From: Strongylocentrotus purpuratus
Taxonomy: Eukaryota; Echinodermata; Echinoidea; Camarodonta; Strongylocentrotidae
Length of the DNA stretch: 64,000 nt
Assembly: GCF_000002235.5 (NCBI RefSeq)
Contig: NW_022145609.1
Location: forward strand, 37,932,130 to 37,996,129
Direction of reading: 5' to 3'
Below are positions 20,626 to 33,000 of this stretch, in pieces. The notes beneath the pieces are model-generated. The model was not told where the DNA came from, made no database searches, and saw only the letters and a list, made by a program, of their open reading frames with translations. Made by a program: the position numbers and the translations under genes. Position 1 is the first letter of the stretch; every line of letters starts with the position of its first letter.

Positions 20626-22445
20626 CCTGCAACTTTACAACAAAAAATATGAGATAATTGCTAGGTTCAATTTCAATTTGGACTTGGCAAAAAGTGGTGA
20701 TATCATCTCTTTAATGCCAAAAGGGCTTCACCATAATATATATGAAGTATGAATGTAACACAATTACAGCTCTCAGTAAATTCTAGTTTCCTTTCTGATC
20801 AAGAACATACGTAAAATTAACAATTCATCATACAAATAACAGTATTCATAAAAATTTGCTTGATGGATTTTACATGATATAGTATTGTATTAAGAATGAA
20901 ACAATAAGAAGAACTGTATAACATTAAAAGACCTTAAGATTTTGCACACACACAAAAAAAATCTTTCAGAGACAAATCATAGAATTGCAGCTGTCTAAAC
21001 TTGCCATATTATTATGTAATACATGTATCAAACCAGCATGAAATTAGACATGATCATATTTTGAAAAAGATCCTTTAAAAATTATTTAACATAAAACATA
21101 TTTCTTACTCTACATCATGATCATATAATATAATGACACATAAAACTGATGCTTTAAAATATATATAATCCAAGGTAAGCTGTACAAGATATAATTACAA
21201 GTTTTGTACTGTTCATAACATTTATGTATTCTCGTCTCTGTATAGTATCCTACAATTAAAGAAAACACATCATTTCTTCAATATAATTTTCAAGTCTAAT
21301 ATATCTAAATACTGAGTACATAATAGTCTGAAAAGAATGCTAAGGAACTTTTGCTTATACCTTGAGAGTCCAATATTATTAATACATGACTTACAATGCT
21401 ATATTACTGTAGTTTTGTATATAAAAAGAGATGTAAAAAACCTACAGTCTATGCATAAAACTATTTAACTGAGCTTGGCTACAAAAATATACCTTCTATT
21501 TTTATGGAAGTTGCGTTTAAATAAATACATTAAAATTCTCCCATTAAGCAAATATACTTAAAAGTATTTCATATGACATAATTTGTCTACTTTTCAACCA
21601 CGGGATCAATGCAAGGGCTGTTTTGTGCTAGAAAGGCATTGCCAGAAAGCAGGAAACAATTGCCCCTCATTTATATATTTTTTTCTGGGGGAGGGGGGAA
21701 ATGCCCATAAAATTCAAGTACCAGTAAAAGGTTTGTGAGAGCCGCCTTATCTTTACCAACTCCCACACAGTTTGGTGTGCCAGGTCATGGGCCCTGTTTC
21801 ATACAAACTTTTTATCAAAAACAAATGCTAAATTTCTACCGGTATGTCAATTGTCTCACAGCCAATCAAAAGCCATGATTTCAGTAGCTTATAACAGTTA
21901 CTGTATCTTGTTCTTTGATGAGGTTTAATGACACAGGGCCCCAGTATCCCATCTCTAAGAGGTCAAAGGTCAATAACGTCAGCTGAGAGCCACAAGGTCA
22001 TTAACTCATACCATCTAACACAAAGGTAATGTCTTTCTGGTTCCCACAGAGGATAAACAGTTTTTAGTACACCTACTACATTCTAAAGTCAACCCAGATA
22101 TTGCATGTAAAAGCAGCTTGATGAATTTGCAGTTCCTGAATCCTTAATCCACCACTGAAAGGCTTCGTAGATAAGCTGATAACTGACCAGAAAATATAAT
22201 TTCTGAAAGTACCACATGTTCAGAGAATATTTGTGACAATTTTTTTTCTGTCATTAAAGAAGTCATATTAATAATCAATAGCACACAGAGACCGCATTTT
22301 AATTTTTAAAAGCTGCATAAATTCCTGCAGCATCATCTACAATTTGGGACAGATATTTCATTCTGGGTATTTTACATAAATCAAGCTATCACATCATTAA
22401 ATTTGTGTGTAAACAGGCTATTTCTCAATAAAATTTAACAAAAGA

Positions 22446-22820
22446 TTAAAGGTAAAGACCAGTATTGGAAACGCCCCAATTTCAAAAAATGAAATGGAAG
22501 CTCTCATTACCAATCATGTGAAAGAATATGTTTTGACTAATACATGATGATACAAAATTTGCTGGGAAACCGCCTGCTTATTCATATATTTGGTAAATTT
22601 GTTTCTCTCATGGTCTGTGAGAGATATAGGGTAGTCCCATATACATCTTTCTGTGTATAGTGCTTGTAACTTTACGAAGAATGGGCCAAATTTCTTATCA
22701 TTTTGATGATTCCAGAACCTTGCAGATGCTAGATGCTAGATGATCAACCTTTTATGATCGATTCCACAATGTTTCTTTCACAATGCAATCGCATGACCAT
22801 AACTGGTCTTTACCTTTAAA
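22446..22820. mobile_element. MITE family C, copy 4 (ACCAGT-terminus subtype)
   Basis: Termini TTAAAGGTAAAGACCAGT and ACTGGTCTTTACCTTTAA are perfect inverted repeats. The inner segment with GGTTCTGGAATCATCAAAAT (present inverted) is shared with copies at 27245, 28112, 42512 and 53573. Confidence 0.8.
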
Positions 22821-23759
22821 TACTTCATAGAACAATACCATGGCATGGCAATCATCCTTTCAATCATGATTAACTCAGCGATGTCATTCATTTATTTTAT
22901 TGCCTAATATTGATATCAAATTCAAGTACAGGTTAATGGACGCAATATTCACTCCTTATTCGTTACAGTCTAGCAAGTAAACGGGTTTCCTTGCATAATT
23001 TGAATATTCAGGACACTGCTAACGTTTAAATTTCACAGATAGGACATAAATATTTGTTACAGATTGAAACAATAGAACGCTAAATTATTTGGAGCATGTC
23101 GTTAGTTTAGAGCCAGAAGGGCATTAATCCATACATTTACGTGAGCTTTACTCATACTTTAAAACAAACTTTATGCCCTTTGTGCTACAAGTAGATGAAA
23201 TGTTCCATATACGGTACATTTGAGGTGTGCCAAAAGTTGACACTAGCGGTTCACTGTTTGTTTCATTATTTGACAGACACGGATAAAGAGTTACTAGCAA
23301 CTTGCCAATTCCGAAACTTGATTTAAAGCAATTGTGCTGAGTTCTGGAGCCCATTCTCTGCTTGGCGATAGGACATTCCCTGCTTCTGCACCTAGGTTAT
23401 GGACCAGCTAACTTTCCTTAGTATCTTTGCTCTTCTGACCTGCTATCCACTTTTAAAACCCAACTAAAGATATATCTATTCCACATTGCTTACAACTAGC
23501 CACTACTCTAGTCTCTCTCAGGTTAAAATTACGAATGGCATATTCAGTAGTTTTTCAGTCTCGTCGGGCGCCTTAGATTAGGCAATTAGATACAGGCGCT
23601 CTACAAATTTCCAGATTGGTTTGTATGGATGCAAATTGCTAGAATCAGAAAGTACATGGGGCACTTTTGCTTGTAGCAGATTAAGTTAAGAGTTAAGTCT
23701 CATAGAAAGATTTCTTCAATAATCCTCAGCCAACCAAACAAACTCTAACCATTCATTCT

Positions 23760-24150
23760 TCATCATCTTACTTCTTACGTCTGATTAGTGTTATTACAAA
23801 GTGAAAATTTAAAGTACACTTTGAAGTCAACTGAACTTGAAATTCAGATTAAGTAGAACTTTCCTTCATAGATCTATATTGATCATTCCATTGATGATCA
23901 TAATTCACGAGTCTAATTTATATTATGACCATGAGAAAATTAAAAATCACGTTTGAAGGGCACCTCAGCTTGGAGTAAGGAGTAAGTAGAGTTCTTTCTC
24001 ACCAAAGGTTTACTTCATAGATTCACTTTTCATTCATACTCGATGATCTTCATTCACAATCCTGATAAGTGTTATTATTTAACCACTAAATTAGAAGTAC
24101 ATCCCGAGGGCGCTATTCCACTTCAAGTACGGATTAAGTAGAGTTCTTTC
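23760..24150. repeat. Imperfect ~140 bp direct repeats downstream of the FYB-like stop
   Basis: Three degenerate units share TTACTTCATAGATTCA-like and GATTAAGTAGAGTTCTTTCC-like segments with GATGATC and GATAAGTGTTATTA. They lie within 50-420 bp downstream of the minus-strand stop, so probably in the 3' UTR. Confidence 0.55.
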
Positions 24151-24183
24151 CTGGAACCACTAACCCAACGGAGTTGGCTTTCA

Positions 24184-24230
24184 TCAATTGACAGCATCGT
24201 AGATGTTCTCTTCCTCTCCCTCTTCATCAC
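24184..24230 (-). CDS. FYB-like last coding exon h (ENIYDAVN stop)
   Basis: Acceptor AAATTTCAATTAG. It encodes SDEEGEEENIYDAVN then TGA, with a second in-frame TGA directly after. The acidic tyrosine motif matches the style of the upstream ones, and the phase fits exon g. It is 8.6 kb from exon g, so a missed exon between them is possible. Confidence 0.75.
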
Positions 24231-27200
24231 CTAATTGAAATTTAAAAAACAAAAGAAATTTAAAAAACAAAAGAAAGTTAAAAAGTAAAGGTAATCTTCA
24301 TTTTGCAATAGAATTGTTAACATTTACACTCCATTTTTTCCTTCATATCTTGTGCAATTGCCAATGATAGCCACTTCAGCAGTTATCAAATGGTTGTGGA
24401 CCAGCTAGTCATACCAGGGGAGTGTTTCACAAAGACTAAGACCGACTTTAAGATGTATTTAACTATGGCAGGCCATTCATGCCACTGTTTGCTCTCATCA
24501 TTTACTGGCATCGGTCTCTCAAGGGACGTACAAATCATGGTCACCAATCTACAGAATTGAAATTTTTTGAAAATTCATTATTGAAGGAAAAATATAATCT
24601 AAAAGATCATAATGATGAGAGTAACCAGTGGCATGAATGGCCTGCCATAGTTAAGTCCAACTTAAAGTTTATCTTAGTCTTTGTGAAACACCCCGGAAAG
24701 GGGCGGATCTAAGGGGGGTGTTTCAGCGGTTTAACCCCCACCCCCCCCCCCCCTCTTGGGCGGCCAAGTGAAAAAGAAGAAAAAAGTAAAACGGTAAACA
24801 GCGCGATTTGGGGATTTTTTTTTTGGTCAACCCCTCCCCCCATTAGAAAAAAGTTAGATCAGCCCCTGCCAGCAGTCCCTGAAGGAGGTTGCCAAAAAAG
24901 CCAATCAAATTGGTTCGCTTCTATTGAGATGCCTTTAAAATAACCAAGTGAGAAATACAACTTCATGGTACAAGTAAGTGTAGTTCAAACATCAGAATGC
25001 AGTTTACATACATTACCTGGCCCCCATCCTAACTGAATTCAATGGTTCCCACTCCTCTCCTTCTCTCCTTTAATCTTACAATCATTATGTCCCTGCCTAT
25101 CTTCTAATCTACACAATACACATGATCACTTTCATTCTCTTTCTGTCTGTAGAATTTCTCTCTTACTACTGGTCTATATTTCCCTCTCTCAGTTCCTAGC
25201 TGTCCGTCTGCCTCTGTCTCTTAATTGCTGTCTCTTAATTGCTGTCTGTATCTCTGTCTGTTTCTTACTATCTCCCTCTTTACCTCTGATTTTACCACCA
25301 CCTTTTGAGGGCTCAGACGCAACAGCTTTGTTTGTTAATAGACTCTTCATACGATGTTCTCTAAATCAAATATCAAATCAATACGTTTTTTTTCTTCCAA
25401 AGCAATATAGCAAATGTGAAAACTCTGAAGGTAGGAAGTTTTGAAGTTGAATGCTGCCCTCACAAGCCACAAGAATGCCATTCTACAGTACGAACAACAA
25501 ATGAACGGAAATAATGATACCTATGCAATATCCTGTTCATCAGATTAGCAAGCGCTAAAGGTTGCAACACTGATTGATTCTTTTGCTTACGTATTGAAAT
25601 CATTGTTTTTAAGCTGTTATATAATACATACAATAGTCCATGTAGTTTTGAATCCAGATTCACATAGAAAGCATTTCCCAGTTATGTTTTTATAATACAC
25701 ATTTTGCATATATAATGATGTAATCTTATAAAGCGCACATATATCCATTCTAAAAGACTGCTCAAGGCACTTCTGTACAATATCAAAATAATTAGTGTTC
25801 CATAATTTGGGTGCAATATGTCAGCAAAAGCCCTGTCCCCCATTTGTTATTGGTTTTGGGTGTACATGACATGAGCTGTGAACCTGAACGTAAATTCTGT
25901 TGTGGGGTGTACGGTTTCAAATCGGATACAAGTAATGGGGTGAAGAATGAAGAAGTGTTTTGTAAGTAATGAGTTACAGCTTATACATGATTCTTTTTGT
26001 GACTGATAACCAATGAAGAGATTTAAATAACTGAAATACTGTTTGATCTACTACGAAGAGCGACGAGCCGAGTTGCCGTATTCTGAACTCGTTGCAGACA
26101 GGCTACCGGTATTGGATTTTGAGGAAGGCCGATATAAAACAAATTACACATATCCAAACGACATGTACAATAAAAGAATGAACAGAAAGAACTGATTCAG
26201 ATATTTTTCTGATCCTCCAGATATTGTGATTATGGACTGATGCTGAACTACAAAATTTGAAATCTGAGACTTTGAACAAAAGTCTGAGATTACGAACCCG
26301 ACTAACACATTTGATTTCTGAATTGCAAATGATGATCTTTTGTGCAGAAAATTTAATGTAATTTACTATAATCATCATATTGTATAATATTATCCTCAAG
26401 CCAATAATAATATTACTGATCACAGTATGGCATCTATCTATTTTGATAAACCTTCTATTCATGTAAAGAGTTCAGACTGAAAAGATTTTCACATTTTCAC
26501 CAGAAGGTACAAGTCCACAAATATTCTGACAAGCACACAAAAGGGGAGAAAATTTATTACATTTTGGGTGGGGGAACACATTATATAATTTTGTGCATTT
26601 CTTATGATGTGTATGTTATAATGGTACATTGGATTTTGAGGGAAGGGGGGGGGCAACACATGCCTCCCTCTCCTGCTCCCCCCCCCCACCCCACACCTCC
26701 CCTGACCCCAATTTTGCACACTGTGCCTATATATTTCTCTCATTTTCAGCTTCTATTCAAATCTTCTTTCACATCTGGTATACTTCCCTTTAAGCTGTCC
26801 AAACCAACATTGAGCATTATATTGACATGTACAAGAGGGGGCAAATGCTTCCCTAATCCACTTGTCAAAACTAGGGATACCCCCCCCCCCCTCCTCCATG
26901 CCTGCCTGCCTGCCTTCTTCATTAGTAAGAGGAAGGGATTAATTAATCCTCAGATTAAAAATAGATGACCGGTTTGCTTTGACGGGTGATGAGGGTTTTC
27001 TTAATTGACTAATGACTCACAAAAGGAGTATAGCAGCTAGGGTCATTATACTTACAAACCCCATTGTTTCTACAGAATGAGGACTCAGGCTGCAATATAC
27101 GTTATTGATGGCTTCACACTATTACTCACTCCATACATGATTATATTTCAATTGTCTCAGAGCATATTATGGCAACACTACCTACTTTAATGTGAGACAC

Positions 27201-29739
27201 TAGTATATGATCACAAATAAAAAAACTTATAGCTCGTTTCACACTTAAAGATGAAGTTGAGTTCTGGTCATGCGATTGCATTGTGAAAGAAATGGTGTGG
27301 AACTGACCAGAAAAGATTGATCATCTAGCATATAACAATTTGTGTGTATTGCAAGGTTCTGGAATCATCAAAATGATAAGAAATTTGGCCAAGTCTTGGT
27401 AAAGTTACAAACACTTGCACAGAAAGATGTATATGGAACTACACGAACACGTGGCGTAAAAAGCCGCCCCCCCCCCCCCCGATTTTTACAATGTTACATG
27501 CATATTTAGAATATGAAGGCATTTGAAGAGCCATGCTTTTCAGGGAACATGTCTTAACTGATGTTCTTCCACACTTGCATAATAAGAATGAGTAATGCTC
27601 ACAAATTATTTTTCACCTCTTCCCAGAACTCAACCTTCTCTTTAAATTCAATTTAGGAGGAAGACAGAATATGCAGTTACAGTTAACACTGAACTACATT
27701 ATTCATACCCCTGGAGGGTAATATTAAACTGTGATTTGTCTCTGTAAGCTTTTGATTTTCTATTGGAATTGAAAATAATGAATACAAAAATGAATGAAAT
27801 ATTAAATGAAAAAGAGGGGCAATGATTTGTGAATAACATTATTGTGATAAATAAAAATGGAGAATTCTAATGACCTTTGTAAAAACTTGTCAAGAGGAAA
27901 AAACCTTTATAATTAATACTATCTAGCTGCAAAGAGCCAGAAGGTGGGTAACTCACATTATAAAACATAATAATATGATTTTACAGCCTTTCTTCTGATG
28001 ATATAGGGTATGTTTTCAGCTGAGATCCAGAAGGATGCTAACTATGCATACATACACCCTCCTAGCTCACACCAGATGATAAATAACTTCATCTTCTCAC
28101 TTTACATGATCTTAAAGATGAAGTTGAGTTCTGGTCATGCAATTGCATTGTGAAAGAAACGGTGTGAAATCGACCAGCAAAGGTTGATCATCTAGCATAA
28201 TAGTGTGTGTAATGCAAGGTTCTGGAATCATAAAAATGATAAGAAATTTGGCCAAGTCTTGGTAAAGTTACAAATATTGTACACAGAAAGATGTATATGG
28301 GACTACACGAACACGTGGCGTAAAAACCTACCCCCCCCCCCCCCCCCGAGTTTTACGAGTTACATGACATATTTAGAATATAAAGGCATTTGAAGAGCCA
28401 TGCTTTTCAGGGAACATGTCTTATCTGATGTTCTTCCACACTTGCATAATAAGAATGATAACGCTCACAAATTATTTTTCACCTCTTCCCAGAACTCAAC
28501 CTTCTCTTTAAACCCATCTGTACTAGTTTGGCTAGGAGGGATTAGACCACTCAGGGTGGTCAATGACAGGTGGCTATCCCATCAACACAGCTCTCAATTA
28601 ACATAAGAAAAAGAGGATCATGGGGGACCAATGGTCACCGATTAGGCATTGTTTTCTATATAGAGGGAGCAAGTAGCTACAAGTAGTACAGTGGGGCTTT
28701 AACACCTCAAGACTACTACACATAGCGTTTGGTTCTGCACCTTCTATACACTCCTATACTTCATGGATATACAACTCAATCATATTTGGTTACATTCCAC
28801 TCCCCTTTACCTGTATCACGATTCTATCCTTGTGTTACAAACTTCCTCCTTTATCAAAACAAGATTCTTTTGAAAAATCACAAACTCATTATTCAGCCTA
28901 TTACCTCCGCTGATCACTGGCAATATCATGTTATAGATTGAACTGAATGTTGATTGGGTTCTACCATGACCTCTCTAGAATTTTGGTTACAAACTTCCTC
29001 CTCTATTCTCATTATTCAAAGCAATAAAATGGTTCATGTGCCTATTCTTCAATGTCCCTCTTTTTCTTTGGGAAAGCAATAGAATCTTATGCAGATCCAG
29101 CATCCAGAGGAACATGTACGCCCCCTAACCCCCCCCCCCCCTCCCCCGTTCCACACGTATACAAACCTAATCTGGTACATGGTACAGGGGAGTGTTTCAC
29201 AAAGATGTTGAACTTAACGATATGACAGGCCATTCATACCACTTTTTGCTCCCCCATTATGATCTTTAGATATTGTATTTTCCTTCAATAATGAATTCTC
29301 AAAAAAATGTAAATTCTGTAGATTTGTGACCATGATTAATTTGTACGTCCCTTGAGAGACAAATGCCAGTAAACAGTGAGACCAAACAGTGGCATGAAAG
29401 GCCTGCCTTAGTTAAGCCCAACTTAAAGTTGATCTGAGTCTTTTTGAAGCACCCCCCCCCCCCCCACCCCCCAGGTATGGTACATGCTTAATAGGAAGAA
29501 AAAAGGGCATGCCCCTAGCATGACCCCTGAAACTGTGATTAATTTTAGTCAATTCATTATTATCTTGTCAGAATTAGAAAGAGTGCCTTGATCCTCACTG
29601 CAAGGTCACAGAATCCTGGATACACCATTGACAATGATAATTGTTTTGAAACACATAATCACAGTTTCATGTTGATTGAAATATGAAAGAAAGAGAGAGA
29701 GAGAGAGGGGGAGGGGAGAGAGAGGGAGGGAGAGAGAGG

Positions 29740-29834
<95 letters not shown>

Positions 29835-29974
29835 ATGAGAGAGAGAAAGAGAGAGAGAGAGAGAGTAGGGACAATAATTTTCATGAACTTTTGTGTTGAA
29901 TGGAATATGGAAGAGAATTGGGGAACTATCTATTAATTTTGTCCATCCAAAGGGATAATGGAATACAAGATAGT

Positions 29975-30006
<32 letters not shown>

Positions 30007-33000
30007 GGGGGTGGGGAATCTTTTATTTTGTTGAATCAAAGGCATTATGAAAAATACTTATCAAGCAAGGCTGGAGAACTCCTGGAGAACTCCTGGAGAA
30101 GATCATAGAGAATAGAACCAGGTGGGGAAAACACAAGTCCGTAATTGTTAAGTCAGTGCAAGTATATAATTCATCCTCGTAGTATTAAATGTTTTATATC
30201 GAAAGGAATATGGGGAAAATGGAGAAGGAGGAGGGGGGGGGGGGGGGGCTAGTATTTTTTGTCCACCGAACAGCAATATTTTATGCATCTAGAAAGAGGA
30301 AGTCCTAAAAATAACCCAACTGTAACAGAATCCCACAAATGTTATTACATGCTCTGGTGACTGGCATATACTTGTAAACAGATGAATCATATATAGAGCC
30401 CGGTGGGAACAGAACTCCCTGTCGCCGGAGTGACAGTTCACATATGATTTAAATTATATAGCCGACCGAAAGTTCAAAAGTTTCCCACTTTCTTCCCCTG
30501 ACTGCTTACCCTCCCCATTATCTATAATATATAGATATACCTCTCTCTCTATCCCTTCTCTTCTCTGTCTCTCCCTTCTCTTCTCTATCTATCTCCTCTC
30601 CTCTCCTATCCTCTCTCCCTTCTTCTCTTCTCTTCTCTTCTCTTCTTATCCCTTCTCTTCTCTGTCCCTCCCTTCTCTTCTCTATCTATCTATCTCCCTT
30701 CCCTCTCTCCTCTCCTCTCCTCTCCTCTCCTCTACCATAAAAGACAAAGATTCTTCAGAAATAAGCCACATATTTTCCTTTTTTTCTCTTGCATTTGTTG
30801 CTGTTGTCATGAAAATGCAATTATCATGAAAATAAATTGTCATGAAAATACATGTATCGTATATTAAAGTACTAGTTATGTTAATTTATGTATCATCTTT
30901 AACTTTGTGTACGGTTTGTCATGTTAAGATGTGAACTACATAGACTTGAACTTGAACTTGATTAGATAAAGCTAGGGTATGCCCCTTGTAGACTTCCAAA
31001 AGATAATTAACTAGAATTAAAGGCTCTAAAACTTTTTTTTCTTCATAGAAAAACAGCCTTCATGAATAACATTTCTAGCAAGAGCTTTATACAGCAGACG
31101 TCTAGGAGATATCCTTGTTAAAATCCTTGGGAGTCCAGATTACTCAAATCTTGTCTTCTGCGAATTCTCCTTTATAAAAATCAATATTAAGAGGAAGAGA
31201 TTTCCCGTAGTGTCACATACTTCCAAGGGCTGATCAAGGGTTTTGTGAACTTAAAGCCATACTGTACTAGAAGTAGTAAAAAGAGGGGGGGGGGGGGCTT
31301 AATTGTAAAGCTATTGATATAAACATTATACTTTTTCAGTGCTAATAGATGCAACAACAAAAAGAAAAATTATTCAGAGGCCATTTTTGTTCTAAATGGG
31401 AAACAAGAAACAGATAAAGAAATATATTTTTATTTTGTATATGTGGGGTTGCTAATAAAGTTATAGAAAGTGAGCACAGGCCAATTGTTAAATCATTACA
31501 TCAAGTCAGACATACATAAAATTTAGCGCCAATGCCTTATCGAATATCTAACTTGAAACCTAAATGGAAAGTGAAAGAAGAAAATCAATGTTTACATTCT
31601 GCAGAGATCAGAAACAGGGAAGGAAACATCATCTGCTGATAGGCGAAAGGCATAAGCTTAATTCTTGTTACCGCTCATAGCAAAATACATTCCCATAATA
31701 CATTGCACCTCTGATACCTCAGAGATTCTTTTTTTAAAGACGCACTATTTTCCAGTGCTTTACTACAATAGGCTAATAATCCATTACCTGCAATTCTTAA
31801 TCTTGCTCGATAGTTACAAATTTCGAAAAATAGCAAGCACTTAGTATACTTAATGATTCAAAGTATTTATACCAGCATTGGCAAAGGCTAGAGCTTGGAG
31901 AGATTCTTGAAACATGACTTGAAAAATACAGCTAGTTGCTAATGAACAGATCTAGAAAGTCTAGTAAATGACAGAACTTATATACTGTTAGGAGTTCATA
32001 CATACAATTCAGACATACTACTCTAGTAAACATCACCAGCAAGAGAATATATTTTGTTATGATTTAGGGCATAAAGACAGATGCAATTCCAATGACAGAA
32101 AGCCTAGTAAACCACAAAAAGAGGAAGCCTGTTCAAAAGCTTGTATAAGATAATAGTGCCTGTTACTGACTGGACAGAGAATAGCATCCATTATGAATTG
32201 ATACAATAGTCATATTCAATTGAACAGAGAGAGAATAGAACCCATTATGAGTTAAGATTTAATTATTAACAGGGACATAAATAAAGTACACTGCAGAAAA
32301 AAGGTCTGTTAAGAACTGAGCCATATACCAAGATTCAACAGAACAGATAGAAAAGATAAGTAAACCATGAAAGGATTAAAGGAGCTGTGTATATACAAAC
32401 TTTTCGACTTAACAGAAAAGATAAGTAAACCATGAAAAGAGAACATACATACTTATTCAACAGAACAGATAAAAAAGATATTAAACCACGCAAAAGAGAA
32501 CAGGAGCTGAGATATACATACTTTTCAACTTAACAGATCAGAAAGAGAATTGCGTCTGTATTTTAAAGTTGAAATATAAGGCAAATTGCTCAAAAACAGA
32601 TAGAAAAAAGGTATAGTAAACCACATACAAGAAGACAAGTGCCTGACAAGCAATAATATAGAACAAATAGCATTCTAGTTAATGACAGACAGTTTTCCAT
32701 ATATTCTCTGACGAATAGAAGATATTTGAATATGATGTAGATGCTGCATTGAAGTGAAAAGCATGGAAACCAAAGAATATTTCCCCACACTTAAATACTC
32801 ACTTTTGACTGGTTCAATTGGTTTGACAGTTTGTTTTTCTTCTTCTAGAAATTGAAAATATTATTTTTTCCCAAAAAATACATATTATAACTTTTGAAGC
32901 AATCAATCAATACCAAATAATCTATTTCTAATAAGCCAGTTCATAGTTGCAGTCTGAGCATAAGGAGATAAATGTGATTGCAGACCAAATTGTGAAATAC

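Larger units (their letters stand above)
24231..32802 (-). other. FYB-like intron g-h (8.6 kb), repeat-rich
   Basis: No supported exon. It holds MITE D1, a short hAT-like element (24702-24870), poly-C/G tracts, MITE C1 and C2, repeat Z1, MITE D3, GA and CT microsatellites, and a degenerate ~60 bp tandem region (31930-32660). A 16 bp stretch at 25016-25031 is flanked by AG and GT but was not accepted. Confidence 0.65.

Noticed and set aside
25016..25031. 16 bp minus-strand stretch between an AG and GTAATG, as a micro-exon between g and h
   Set aside because: Too short, and the phases already fit without it.
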